The position numbers and the translations under genes were made by a program. A stretch of 45,410 bases of DNA. Source: Alphaproteobacteria bacterium (GTDB taxonomy: Bacteria > Pseudomonadota > Alphaproteobacteria > Rhizobiales > Xanthobacteraceae). The first letter of the stretch is position 1; every line of letters starts with the position of its first letter. The notes beneath the pieces were generated by a model. It did no database searches and was not told where the DNA came from. It saw nothing but the letters and a program-made list of their open reading frames with translations. This document shows, in pieces, positions 8,576-17,922 of this stretch. The stretch lies in NCBI GenBank assembly GCA_026400395.1, contig JAPLPD010000166.1:1-45410 (forward strand). Direction: 5' to 3'.

Positions 8576-11500
8576 CTATGACGCCGCCGGCTTTTGAGCG
8601 TGCAGCGTCTCGTCGAGCACCTGCACCGGGCCGCGGCCGCCGAGCCGGCGGTGCAGCCGATCGAGCAGCAGATAAATCACCGGCGTCGTGTAGAGCGTGA
8701 GCATCTGCGATACCAGCAGACCGCCAACGATGGTCATGCCGAGCGGCCGGCGCAATTCGGAGCCCGGCCCGGTGGCGATCATCAGCGGAAGCGCGCCGAG
8801 CATCGCAGCGAGCGTGGTCATCATGATCGGGCGAAATCGCGCCAGACACGCCGCGCGGATCGCCGCGGCAGGCGCCATGCCCTCCTCGCGCTCCGCCGAC
8901 AGCGCGAAGTCCACCATCATGATGCCGTTCTTCTTGACGATGCCGATCAGCAGAATAATTCCGATGAACGCGATCACCGTGAGTTCGGCGCCGAACAATT
9001 GCAGCGCCAGCAGCGCGCCGAGTCCGGCCGACGGCAGGGTCGAAATGATGGTGAGCGGATGCGCCAGGCTTTCATACAACACGCCGAGGATGATGTAGAT
9101 CGCCAGCAGCGCCGCCAGGATCACCATCGGCTGCGCGCCGACGGAGCGCTGATACGCCTTGGCGTCGCCGGCGAATTCGGTGTGCAGCGTATCCGGCAGA
9201 TGCAGTTCGGCGACCGCCCGTTCGATCGCCCGCGACGCGGTCTCGATCGGGATGTCCGGCGCGAGATTGTAGGTGATGGTCACCGCCGGAAATGAGCCCT
9301 GGTGGTTGATGACCAGCGGCGCCAGCGTTTTCTCGATGCGCGCCACGCTGGACAGCGGCACCTGGGTGTTGCCCTGCCCCGCCACATAGACCTGCGTGAG
9401 ATCGGACGGATCGCGCTGGAACAGCGGATCGACCTCGAGGATCACACGATACTGGTTTCGCTCCGAATAGATGGTGGAAATCTGCCGCTGCGAGAAGGCG
9501 TTGTTCAGCGCATTGTCGATATCCTGTATGCGCACGCCGAGCCGCGAGGCCGCGAGCCGGTCGATCACCACGTTGGCCTGCAGGCCGTTCTGTTCGCGGT
9601 CGGTGGTGACGTCCGTTAGCTCCGGAAGCGTCTGAACCTTGGCGACGACCTGCGGCACCAGCCGGAGCAATTCGTCGAGGTCCGGGTCCCACAGCGTGAA
9701 CTGGTAGGACGAACTCGAGGAACGGCCGCCGGCGCGTACGTCCTGTGCCGGGAACATGAACACCCGCATGCCGCCCACGTCGAGCAGTTTGGGCCGCATC
9801 CGGTTGATCACCTGTTGCGAAGTCAGGTTGCCGCGCTCGGCCGGCGGCTTCAGGCTAATGAATAGCCGGCCGTTGTTCACCGCGCCGCTGCCGCCTCCGA
9901 CCGAGGAGCCGACAAAAGCCACCGCCGGATCGGACAGCACGATCTGGGTGGCGCGCTGCTGCAACTCCTTCATCGCCTCGAACGAAATGTCGGGCGCGGC
10001 GCGCGCTCCGCCGAAAATCAGCCCGGTGTCATCCTGTGGAAAGAATCCCTTGGGCGTCTTGATGTAGAGCCCGATGGTGAGCCCGATGGTGGCGACAAAC
10101 ACCAGCATCGTCAGAAAACGGTGACGCAGCACCACGTCCAGACTGACGGCGTAGGCGGCGACCGAGCGATCGAGAACCCGCTCGACCGCCCGGTCGAACC
10201 AGGTGGCGTTCCGGCTCGGCGCCGACTTGACGAAATGGGCGCAGATCATCGGGGTGAGGGTCAGCGATACCAGGGTCGAAATGGCGATCGCGAAGGTCAG
10301 CGTCAGCGAAAATTCGCTGAACAGCCGGCCGACCAGTCCACCCATGAACAGCAGCGGAGTGAAGGCTGCAACCAGCGAGATGCTGATCGAGAGCACGGTA
10401 AAACCGATTTGCCTCGCGCCCTCGATGGTGGCGTGGAGCGGCGTCATCCCCTTTTCGAGATTGCGGAACACGTTCTCGATCACCACGATGGCGTCATCGA
10501 CGACGAAGCCGACCGATACCGCGAGTGCCATCAGCGAAATGTTATCGATCGAGAAACCTGCGACCCACATGGCGGCGCAGGTGCCAGCCAGCGCCAGCGG
10601 GACGGTGACCCCCGCGGCGATGGTCGCCGCCATCCGGCGCAGAAACAGGAACACCACCATCATCACCAGGACAATGGTGGCGAGCAGCGTCCATTGCATG
10701 TCGCGGACGCTGGCGCGAATCGTGGTGGTGCGGTCCGAAAGCACCGATATCTTGATGTCGGCGGGAATCCAGCGCTTGAGTTCCGGCAGCATCTCGTAGA
10801 TGCGGTCAACCGTGTCGATGACGTTGGCGTTGGCTTGCTTGGTGATGACGAGCAGCACCGACGGCTGAGCGTTGAACCAAGCCGCGGAGCGGCTGTTGCG
10901 GACACCAAGCTCGACGTCGGCGATGGCGCCCAATCGCACCACAGTGCCGCCCGACGATTTGATCACGAGGTTCTTGTACTGCGGCACGGTGCGGAGCTGA
11001 TCGTTGGTGCCGATGGTGTGCGCCAGATCGGGGCCGTCGAAGGTGCCGAGCGCACTCGCCGCGTTGGCGTTGGAGACGGCGCTGCGCACATCCTCCATGC
11101 TCACACCCATCGACGCGATCGCCACCGGGTTGACGCGGATGCGCATGGCCGGCTGCTCGGCGCCGTTGACGGTGACCTCGGCTACGCCATCGACCTGGGC
11201 GATGCGCTGCGCGATCACGCTGTCGGCAACATCGTACATGTTGCTGGCCAGCATGGTGTTCGAGGTGAGCGCCAGGATCAGGATCGGCGCCGCCGATGGG
11301 TTGACCTTGCGCATGGCCGGCAGCGTCGGCAGATCGCCGGGCAGATCGGTCAGCGCAGCGTTGAGCGCGGCCTGAACATCGCGCGCGGCGCCGTCGATGC
11401 CGCGGCCGAGATCGAACTGGATCGTGATGTTGGCGCTGCCGAGCGAGCTCGACGACGTAATCTCGGTCACGCCGGGGATTTCGCCAAGCCGGCGCTCCAG

Positions 11501-11707
11501 CGGCGCGGCGACGGTCGAGGCCATGATGGCAGGATCGGCGCCGGGACGGCTCGCCGACACGCGGATGGTCGGGAACTCGACCGTCGGCATGCTCGACACC
11601 GGCAGGAAGCCATAGGCCACGGCCCCGGCCAGGAACAGACCAAGCGCCAGCAGCGCGGTGCCGACGGGACGTAGGATGAACGGGGTGGAGAAGTTCAAGG
11701 CCGTCAC
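8576..11707 (-). CDS. RND multidrug efflux permease (MdtC-like)
   Basis: A 1043-residue inner-membrane proton-driven exporter of the HAE-1 RND family, full length. Hallmarks are FILRPVGTALLALGLFLAGA (first membrane helix), VVDDAIVVIENVFRN in TM4 with the paired Asp of the proton relay, and GIVKKNGIMMVDFAL in TM10 with its Lys. Two large periplasmic porter loops lie between TM1-2 and TM7-8. Translation starts at GTG, overlapping the stop of the upstream RND gene (GTGA). In MdtBC-type pumps two different RND subunits form a heterotrimer, and the gene order here (adaptor, RND, RND) matches that plan. Typical substrates are bile salts, novobiocin and related compounds; the actual spectrum is unknown. 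Confidence 0.93.
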   Translation of the reverse strand: MTALNFSTPFILRPVGTALLALGLFLAGAVAYGFLPVSSMPTVEFPTIRVSASRPGADPAIMASTVAAPLERRLGEIPGVTEITSSSSLGSANITIQFDLGRGIDGAARDVQAALNAALTDLPGDLPTLPAMRKVNPSAAPILILALTSNTMLASNMYDVADSVIAQRIAQVDGVAEVTVNGAEQPAMRIRVNPVAIASMGVSMEDVRSAVSNANAASALGTFDGPDLAHTIGTNDQLRTVPQYKNLVIKSSGGTVVRLGAIADVELGVRNSRSAAWFNAQPSVLLVITKQANANVIDTVDRIYEMLPELKRWIPADIKISVLSDRTTTIRASVRDMQWTLLATIVLVMMVVFLFLRRMAATIAAGVTVPLALAGTCAAMWVAGFSIDNISLMALAVSVGFVVDDAIVVIENVFRNLEKGMTPLHATIEGARQIGFTVLSISISLVAAFTPLLFMGGLVGRLFSEFSLTLTFAIAISTLVSLTLTPMICAHFVKSAPSRNATWFDRAVERVLDRSVAAYAVSLDVVLRHRFLTMLVFVATIGLTIGLYIKTPKGFFPQDDTGLIFGGARAAPDISFEAMKELQQRATQIVLSDPAVAFVGSSVGGGSGAVNNGRLFISLKPPAERGNLTSQQVINRMRPKLLDVGGMRVFMFPAQDVRAGGRSSSSSYQFTLWDPDLDELLRLVPQVVAKVQTLPELTDVTTDREQNGLQANVVIDRLAASRLGVRIQDIDNALNNAFSQRQISTIYSERNQYRVILEVDPLFQRDPSDLTQVYVAGQGNTQVPLSSVARIEKTLAPLVINHQGSFPAVTITYNLAPDIPIETASRAIERAVAELHLPDTLHTEFAGDAKAYQRSVGAQPMVILAALLAIYIILGVLYESLAHPLTIISTLPSAGLGALLALQLFGAELTVIAFIGIILLIGIVKKNGIMMVDFALSAEREEGMAPAAAIRAACLARFRPIMMTTLAAMLGALPLMIATGPGSELRRPLGMTIVGGLLVSQMLTLYTTPVIYLLLDRLHRRLGGRGPVQVLDETLHAQKPAAS

Positions 11708-14700
11708 TCCGCGGCGGTTCGCGGCACGTCCCGGTCAGGCCGCGGCGCCGGCGCAACGAACGGCTCGGTTCGGGTGAAGCGCTGCTTCAGCCGGTCCATC
11801 GCGAGATAGATCACGGGCGTGGTGTACAGCGTCAGCAACTGGCTCAAAAGCAATCCGCCGACGATGGTGACGCCGAGCGGATTGCGCAATTCGGAACCAG
11901 TGCCGCTTTCCAGCGCCAGTGGCAGCGCGCCGAACAGCGCGGCGAGCGTCGTCATCATGATCGGGCGAAACCGCAGCAGCGATGCCTGAACAATGGCCTC
12001 GCGCGGCGAAAGGCCCTGCACGCGCTCGGCGTCGAGCGCGAAGTCGATCATCATGATCGCGTTCTTTTTCACGATGCCCATCAGCAACACAATGCCGATC
12101 AGCGCGATCACCGACAGGTCATAGCCCAGCAGCATCAGCGCCAGCAGCGCGCCAACGCCGGCGGATGGTAGCGTGGTCAGGATGGTGAACGGATGGATCA
12201 GGCTTTCGTACAACACACCAAGCACGATGTAGATCGTCACCGCAGCAGCCAGGATCAGCCACGGTTGCCTGGCCAGCGACTTGTCGAACTCGGCGGAATC
12301 GCCGGAGTATGATCCGGTCACCAGCGACGGCATCTCGATTGCCTGCTGCGCCGACGAGATCGCGGCGACCGCATCGCTGAGTGCCGATCCACGCGGCAGG
12401 TTGAAGCTGATGGTGACCGATGGAAATTGCTCCTGATGAGCCAACATGAGCGGCGCCGAGATACGTTCGAAGCGCGCGAAGGTCGAGAGCGGAACCTGGT
12501 TGCTGCCGGTGACCGCGTTCGGCGTCGCGGAGGTGTTGGTGTTCGTCGTGCCGGTCGCGGTGTTGCCGACCGTCGCCGTGGTGCCGGTCGAGGTGTTGGA
12601 GCCGGTGACGTAGAGCTTCGCCAGCGACGCCGGATCGCGCTGGTAGCTCGGCTGCGCCTCCAGGATCACGCGGTACTGATTGGCCTGCGAATAGATCGTC
12701 GATACCTGGCGCTGCCCGAATGCGTCGTTCAGCGTGTCGTTGATCGCCTGCATCGAAACGCCGAGCCGGCCGGCGGTCTCGCGATCGATCTGGACCTGCA
12801 TGCGCAGGCCGCCCTCCTGGGATTCCGAGGCGACGTCGATCAGGCGTGCATCCTGCCGCAGTTTGTCGGTCAGCTTCTCGGACCATTCGAGCACGCCGGC
12901 CGCATCGGTGCCGACCAGGGTGTACTGGTACTGCGCACGGCTGGCCCGAGTGCTGATCTGGATGTCCTGCACCGACTGGAAGTACACGTTCATGCCCGGG
13001 ATCGGCGCGACCGCCTGCTTCAGGCGCAACACAATGTCGTCGGCGCTGGCGGTGCGTTCGGTGCGCGGACGAAGTGTGATGGCAAGACGTCCGGCATTCG
13101 GCGTCGGGTTCATCCGGCTGACGCCAAGCACCGACACGATGCCGGCAACGTCCGGGTCTTTCTTGATCGCCGCCTCGACCTGCGCCTGCAACCGCTGCAT
13201 CTGGGCAAACGAGACTTCGGTGCCGGCCTCCGACACCGCCGAGATCAGGCCGGTGTCCTGCGACGGCAGAAATCCCTTCGGCATGATGACGTAGAGCCAG
13301 ATCGTGGCGACCAGCGTGCCCAGGGTGACGAGAAGCGTCAGAGCCTGGCGGCGCAACACCCATTCAAGGCTCTGGCCGTAGAGTTCGACCGTGCGGTCGA
13401 TCGCGTTGTTGAAGAAGCGGCCGACCGAATTGCCGGCGCCCGCGGCCTGATGGCGCAGGATGCGGCTGCACATCATCGGCGTGAGAGTCAGCGACACGAT
13501 GGCGGAAACCACCACGGCGATGGTGAGCGTCAGCGCGAATTCGCGGAACATCCGGCCGACCAGCCCGGTCATGAAAAGCAGCGGGATGAACACGGCGATC
13601 AGCGACAGCGTCAGCGAGATCACCGTGAAGCCGATCTCGCGCGCACCGCGCAACGCCGCGTCGAGCGGCGACTCACCGTTCTCGATGTGGCGGACGATGT
13701 TCTCGATCATGACGATGGCATCGTCCACCACGAAGCCGGTGCCGATGGTCAGCGCCATCAGCGACAGGTTGTCGAGCGAGAAGCCGCAGAACCACATCAC
13801 GCCGAAGGTCGCGATCAGCGACAACGGCAGGGCCACCCCGGCGATGATGGTGGCGCGAACGGTGCGCAGGAACAGCAGCACCACGAGCACGACCAGCACC
13901 ACGCTGAGAAGCAGCGTGAACTGCACGTCGTGGATCGACGCGCGGATCGTGGTGGTGCGGTCGTTGACGATGGTGAGCGTGGCGCCGCTCGGCATGGCGC
14001 GCTGCAGCCGCGGCAGCTCTTTTTTAATCCGCTCAACGGTCTCGATGACGTTGGCGCCCGGCTGGCGCTGGATATCGATGACCACCGCCGGCGTTCCCTG
14101 ATACCAGGCGCCAACCTTTTCGTTCTCCAGGCCCTCGACGACCTGGGCAACGTCGGTCAGCAGCACCGGCGCGCCGTTGCGGTAGGCGACGACTAGCGAC
14201 TTGTAGGAGTCGACGCCGATCAACTGATCGTTGGCCGATATGGTGTAGGACTGGTGCGCTCCGTCGAGCGAGCCCTTCGCGCCGGACACGTTGGCGCTGA
14301 CGATCGCCTGGCGAAGGTCCTCCAGCCCGATGCTGTAGGCGGCGAGCCGCGCCAGATCGGCCTGGATCCGCACCGCGGGCCTGATGCCGCCCTGGATCGA
14401 TACGCGGCCCACGCCGCCCACTTCAGCCAGCCGCTGCGCCATCAGGGTGTCGGCCAGGTCGCTGAGACTGCGGAGCGAGGTGGTCGGCGACGTGAGCGCC
14501 AGGATCAGCACCGGCGCATCCGCTGGGTTTACCTTGGAGTAGGTCGGCGTATAAGGCATGCCTTTCGGCAGGGTCGAGCCCGCGGCGTTGATCGCCGCCT
14601 GCACGTCCTGCGCCGCGCCATCGATGTCGCGGCCGAGATCGAACTGCAATGTGACCTGGCTGATGCCGAACGAACTCGACGACGCCATCACCGAGAGCGA

Positions 14701-14925
14701 CGGAATCTGGCCGAACTGCCGCTCCAGCGGCGCGGTCACCAGCGCGGCGATGGTGTCTGGACTGGCGCCCGGCAGTTGCGTGGTGACCTGGATGGTCGGG
14801 AAATCCACCTGAGGCAGCGACGAGACCGGCAGCCACCAATAGCCAAGCCAGCCACCCAGCATCGCCGCGAAAGCCAAGAGCGAGGTTGCGACCGGACGCC
14901 GGATGAAGGGCGTTGAGACGCTCAT
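11704..14925 (-). CDS. RND multidrug efflux permease (MdtB-like) with Thr/Asn-rich insertion
   Basis: A 1073-residue RND exporter, paralogue of the next gene. It has the TM1 block FIRRPVATSLLAFAAMLGG, TM4 VVDDAIVMIENIVRHIENG with the Asp pair, and TM10 GIVKKNAIMMIDFALDAER. It is some 30 residues longer than its partner, largely because of a Thr/Asn/Gly-rich stretch at about residues 772-808, where the partner has only a short GQGNTQ loop. That stretch contains an 11-residue tandem repeat (see the separate entry). ATGA overlaps couple it to the adaptor upstream and the second RND gene downstream. Proposed to form the inner-membrane heterotrimer with its partner. Confidence 0.93.
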   Translation of the reverse strand: MSVSTPFIRRPVATSLLAFAAMLGGWLGYWWLPVSSLPQVDFPTIQVTTQLPGASPDTIAALVTAPLERQFGQIPSLSVMASSSSFGISQVTLQFDLGRDIDGAAQDVQAAINAAGSTLPKGMPYTPTYSKVNPADAPVLILALTSPTTSLRSLSDLADTLMAQRLAEVGGVGRVSIQGGIRPAVRIQADLARLAAYSIGLEDLRQAIVSANVSGAKGSLDGAHQSYTISANDQLIGVDSYKSLVVAYRNGAPVLLTDVAQVVEGLENEKVGAWYQGTPAVVIDIQRQPGANVIETVERIKKELPRLQRAMPSGATLTIVNDRTTTIRASIHDVQFTLLLSVVLVVLVVLLFLRTVRATIIAGVALPLSLIATFGVMWFCGFSLDNLSLMALTIGTGFVVDDAIVMIENIVRHIENGESPLDAALRGAREIGFTVISLTLSLIAVFIPLLFMTGLVGRMFREFALTLTIAVVVSAIVSLTLTPMMCSRILRHQAAGAGNSVGRFFNNAIDRTVELYGQSLEWVLRRQALTLLVTLGTLVATIWLYVIMPKGFLPSQDTGLISAVSEAGTEVSFAQMQRLQAQVEAAIKKDPDVAGIVSVLGVSRMNPTPNAGRLAITLRPRTERTASADDIVLRLKQAVAPIPGMNVYFQSVQDIQISTRASRAQYQYTLVGTDAAGVLEWSEKLTDKLRQDARLIDVASESQEGGLRMQVQIDRETAGRLGVSMQAINDTLNDAFGQRQVSTIYSQANQYRVILEAQPSYQRDPASLAKLYVTGSNTSTGTTATVGNTATGTTNTNTSATPNAVTGSNQVPLSTFARFERISAPLMLAHQEQFPSVTISFNLPRGSALSDAVAAISSAQQAIEMPSLVTGSYSGDSAEFDKSLARQPWLILAAAVTIYIVLGVLYESLIHPFTILTTLPSAGVGALLALMLLGYDLSVIALIGIVLLMGIVKKNAIMMIDFALDAERVQGLSPREAIVQASLLRFRPIMMTTLAALFGALPLALESGTGSELRNPLGVTIVGGLLLSQLLTLYTTPVIYLAMDRLKQRFTRTEPFVAPAPRPDRDVPRTAAE
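12548..12598 (-). repeat. 33-bp tandem repeat coding an 11-residue Thr/Asn-rich motif
   Basis: GTGCCGGTCG(C/A)GGTGTTG occurs at 12548-12565 and again at 12581-12598, exactly 33 bases (11 codons) apart. In the protein this gives SNTSTGTTATV followed by GNTATGTTNTN and a degenerate third unit TSATPNAVTGS. It lies in a periplasmic loop of the RND permease. Confidence 0.75.
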
Positions 14926-16190
14926 CGTTGGGCGCTCTGGCCCGTACTTGGAGTGGCCTCGGAACGCTGCTGGCCGCGTTCACGCCGTTCGCCGTTGCCA
15001 CGCCGGCGCTGAGCCGGTTCCGCGGCGGGAACCGGCGCCGCTTCGGCGTTGGTCACCGCAACCTGCGCGCCGGCGGTGAGACGGGCAAAGCCCGTGGTCA
15101 CCACGCGCTGATCGGGCTGCAGACCGCTGGTGATGACCGCCTGAGTTTCATCCTGTTGCGTCACCGTCACCGGCCGGACCGCGACCTTGTTGTCCTGCTC
15201 GACGACGTAGACGAACGTGCCGGCCGGTCCGCGTTGGACCGCCGCCGTCGGCGTGACGACAACCTGCTTGAGCGTGTTGATCAGCAGACGGACGTTGATG
15301 AATCCGCCCGGCCAGAGCTGCATTTCGCGGTTGGCGAATTCGGCCTTGAGCTTGATCGTGCCGGTGGTCGAGTCGACCTGGTTATCGACGACCTTGAGTT
15401 CGCCGGTCTCGATCACGGTCCTGTTGTCCGGCCCGAATGCGTCGACCTGGAGCGTGCCGCCAGCGAGCGCACGATTGACAGCGCCGAGTTGCTGTTGCGG
15501 CAGGGTGAAAAACACCGAGATCGGCTGGAGCTGGGTGATGACAACGATGCCGCTCGCATCCGAAGCCTTGATGATGTTGCCCTGATCGACCTGACGGATC
15601 CCGGTGCGGCCCGAGATCGGCGCCACCACCTGGGTGTAGTCGAGGATCGCCTTGGCGTTGTCGATCTGCGCCTGATCGAGATTCACCTGGGCTTCCTGCT
15701 GCGCAACCGTCATCTTCTGGGTGTCAAGCTGCTGCCGCGCGACCGAATTGCTGGCGACCAGCCGGGTGTAACGTTCGAGATCGAGACGCGCGTTGGCGAG
15801 TGTCGCTTCGTCGAGCGCCTTCTTCGCCACCGCCTGATCGTAGGCGGCCTGATAGGTGATGGGATCGATCTTCGCCAGCACGTAGCCGCGCTCCACGTTC
15901 TGGCCTTCGGTGTAGTTGACGCTGAGCAGCTTGCCGTCGACCTGCGACCGAACCGTAACGGTGTTCAACGCCCGGATGGTGCCGACGCCGTCGAGATAGA
16001 CCGGCACGTCGGACCGCTTGGTCAGCGCCGCGATGACCGGAACCGGCCCGTCATCGCCGCCGCCCCGGCCAAAGCGGGACTGCTGCTGCTGCTGCTGTTG
16101 CTTCGCCGGCTGCATCCAAACGGCCGCAGCGCCTCCCGCGAGAGCGAGGACAACGATTGCCGTCATGATCGAACGTCGTCTGAGTGCCAT
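14922..16190 (-). CDS. RND periplasmic adaptor (MdtA-like membrane fusion protein)
   Basis: A 422-residue adaptor that bridges the RND trimer and the outer-membrane channel. MALRRRSIMTAIVVLALAGG is a membrane anchor/signal. A linker with seven consecutive Gln (residues 31-37) and a Gly-rich patch follows. Then come the barrel-sandwich (VRSQVDGKLLSVNYTEGQNV), an alpha-hairpin rich in Gln/Ala, the second lipoyl half (PISGRTGIRQVDQGNIIK) and the beta-barrel/membrane-proximal region (AAVQRGPAGTFVYVV). The frame extends upstream to 16238, but I prefer ATG 16190, since it places the Arg cluster directly before the hydrophobic segment; GGAG lies immediately in front, a tight spacing. It overlaps the RND gene by ATGA. 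The C-terminal tail is Arg/Gln/Gly-rich and probably disordered. Confidence 0.92.
   Translation of the reverse strand: MALRRRSIMTAIVVLALAGGAAAVWMQPAKQQQQQQQSRFGRGGGDDGPVPVIAALTKRSDVPVYLDGVGTIRALNTVTVRSQVDGKLLSVNYTEGQNVERGYVLAKIDPITYQAAYDQAVAKKALDEATLANARLDLERYTRLVASNSVARQQLDTQKMTVAQQEAQVNLDQAQIDNAKAILDYTQVVAPISGRTGIRQVDQGNIIKASDASGIVVITQLQPISVFFTLPQQQLGAVNRALAGGTLQVDAFGPDNRTVIETGELKVVDNQVDSTTGTIKLKAEFANREMQLWPGGFINVRLLINTLKQVVVTPTAAVQRGPAGTFVYVVEQDNKVAVRPVTVTQQDETQAVITSGLQPDQRVVTTGFARLTAGAQVAVTNAEAAPVPAAEPAQRRRGNGERRERGQQRSEATPSTGQSAQR
16081..16103 (-). repeat. CTG/CAG trinucleotide run coding poly-Gln in the adaptor
   Basis: A run of CTG units ending in CTGTTG on the plus strand encodes seven Gln in a row just after the membrane anchor of the adaptor. 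Changes in repeat number would keep the reading frame and alter only the linker length. Confidence 0.7.
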
Positions 16191-16276
16191 CTCCAGCCCT
16201 GCGTCGCAGTTGCCCCATAGATAAAGGCGCGACCGCAAGATTCACAGCACATTGCGTATATTTTAGGGGCAGACTT

Positions 16277-16303
16277 AATACCTCCACGAAGCTTGGAGGT
16301 ATT
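16277..16303. promoter_or_regulatory. 10-bp perfect inverted repeat in the outer-membrane-factor/adaptor gap
   Basis: AATACCTCCA (16277-16286), loop CGAAGCT, TGGAGGTATT (16294-16303). It lies eight bases past the outer-membrane-factor stop and about 87 before the adaptor ATG. No T-run follows on either strand, so it is not a classical terminator; a regulator operator, an attenuator or an mRNA processing hairpin are alternatives. Confidence 0.5.
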
Positions 16304-16310
16304 CCAAAGC

Positions 16311-17762
16311 TTAGGCGGGCCCATCCTTGGGAGTGTCTTTTGGCACATCCGGCCTGGGTTTCTGCCAGCCGCCGCCCAGTGCCTGGAATAGCCCGACCAC
16401 CGCATTCAGCCGGGACAGCTGATTGTTGGCCAACGTGTCCTGGGCGTTGAACAGCGCCTGCTGGTTAATGAGGACGGTCGTCAGGTCGACAGTCCCCTCC
16501 CGCAGCCGCGTCTCGGTGATCTCGAACGCCCTCCGGGTGCTGGTCACCACATCGTCCTGCAGCCGAACCAGCCGGATGGTCTGCTGAACTGCGATCAGCG
16601 CCCGCTCAACATCAGCAAAGCCGCTGACAATTGCCTTTCGGTAGAGCTGCAACAATTCGTCCTGTTGGCCGATCCGCAAGTCGAGTTGGCCCTGCAGGCG
16701 CAGGCCATCGAACAGCGGCTGCGTTAGGCCGGCGGCTACGTTGTAAAATGCCGACTCCGGCCGCAGCAGCGTCTTGAGTACCGCGCTTTGATAGCCGCCC
16801 TCGCCGGTCAACTGGATGGTCGGGAAGAAAGCCGCTCGCGCCGAATAAACATCAGCGCCGGCGGAAGCGAGTTGTGCCTCGGCCTCGCGGATATCCGGAC
16901 GCTGCGCGATCAGATCGGATGGCAAGCCCGGCGTCACCGGCGGTATGCGCACGCGCGCCATGCTGCCGCCGTGGACCCTGATCGATTCCGGCGTGCGCCC
17001 AATGAGCACAGCCAGCGTCGCAATATTCTGCTGCACCACCTGCTCGAGCGGCGGAATCGCGGCGCGCTGGATGTTGACCACGCTTTCCTGCTGTGCGGTG
17101 TCGAGCGCTGACGCAGTGCCGACATCGAACCGCTGCTTCACCAAGTTGTAGACACGGGTGGCGGCGGCTAGGTTGTCTCGCGCGATGCGTAGACGGTCCT
17201 GCGCCGCCAGTACCTGGAAATAGGTGTTGGCGACACTGACGACCGTGGTCAGCGCAACGACCTCGCGGTCAAATCGGGTGGCAACGGCAAGCTCCTCGGC
17301 GGAGCGCAGCGCCGCGCGATTCTTGCCCCAGAAGTCGATCTCGTAGCTGGCACTGAGCGACCCGGAATAGGTGATGCGTTCGGATCGGCCGCCGGCACCG
17401 CCGCTCTGCGATGCGCGCGAGCGGAGCGCACTGGCGTTGAGATCGACAACCGGCAGCAGTGCCGAACCGACGATGCGCGAATTCGCATCGGCTTGAACAA
17501 TGCGAGCGACCGCCGCAGCGATATCGAAATTGGAGGTCAGCGCCTCCTCGATCAGATCGCTCAACTCCTTGGAGCCAAAGCCGCGCCACCACACCACCGA
17601 CGGCAGAGCACTGTCGGCCTGAAGCGGCCCAGCGCGGTAGCGACCCGGGATGGCAATCCCGGCCGGCACGTCGTCGTTGGGCAGAAAGCATCCGGAGAGC
17701 GGTGTGGCCAAAACAAACGCGACAGCAGTCGCGACGAGACGCTTTGCGCGGCTCGAAACCAT
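16311..17762 (-). CDS. NodT/OprM-type outer-membrane efflux lipoprotein
   Basis: A 483-residue outer-membrane channel lipoprotein. MVSSRAKRLVATAVAFVLATPLSGC contains a signal peptide with lipobox LSGC (acylated Cys25). The body has the two repeats of the TolC/NodT fold; PSDLIAQRPDIREAEAQLAS is the conserved block of NodT proteins, and the closing block is TTVLINQQALFNAQDTLANNQ. It completes the tripartite pump with the adaptor and RND genes downstream. The frame extends upstream to 17813, but the ATG at 17762 gives the only sensible lipoprotein signal; a GGAG lies 12 bases upstream, a long spacing. First gene of the pump operon; no regulator gene is adjacent. Confidence 0.91.
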   Translation of the reverse strand: MVSSRAKRLVATAVAFVLATPLSGCFLPNDDVPAGIAIPGRYRAGPLQADSALPSVVWWRGFGSKELSDLIEEALTSNFDIAAAVARIVQADANSRIVGSALLPVVDLNASALRSRASQSGGAGGRSERITYSGSLSASYEIDFWGKNRAALRSAEELAVATRFDREVVALTTVVSVANTYFQVLAAQDRLRIARDNLAAATRVYNLVKQRFDVGTASALDTAQQESVVNIQRAAIPPLEQVVQQNIATLAVLIGRTPESIRVHGGSMARVRIPPVTPGLPSDLIAQRPDIREAEAQLASAGADVYSARAAFFPTIQLTGEGGYQSAVLKTLLRPESAFYNVAAGLTQPLFDGLRLQGQLDLRIGQQDELLQLYRKAIVSGFADVERALIAVQQTIRLVRLQDDVVTSTRRAFEITETRLREGTVDLTTVLINQQALFNAQDTLANNQLSRLNAVVGLFQALGGGWQKPRPDVPKDTPKDGPA

Positions 17763-17922
17763 CGAACACTTGGACTCCGACCGACACATACAACCGCTCA
17801 AAAAAAGAAGCACAACATCTGCAGCAACAGCAGACTGCAGAAAAAACTAGCAACCTTGAGGTGGCCGCCCAATCGAAATCACCGTGGAAGCGGCGATACT
17901 GTGGGGGCGTTGTGGATATGTC

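Noticed and set aside
10121-14196. Long open frames (517 and 589 codons) on the plus strand opposite the RND genes
   Set aside because: They are antisense to highly conserved RND proteins, have Arg/His/Asp-rich composition typical of shadow frames in GC-rich DNA, and no domain I recognise.
17763-17813. Extended start of the efflux lipoprotein with MLLFLSGC, itself lipobox-like
   Set aside because: No ribosome site precedes it, and the downstream start gives a complete signal peptide with lipobox LSGC at Cys25.
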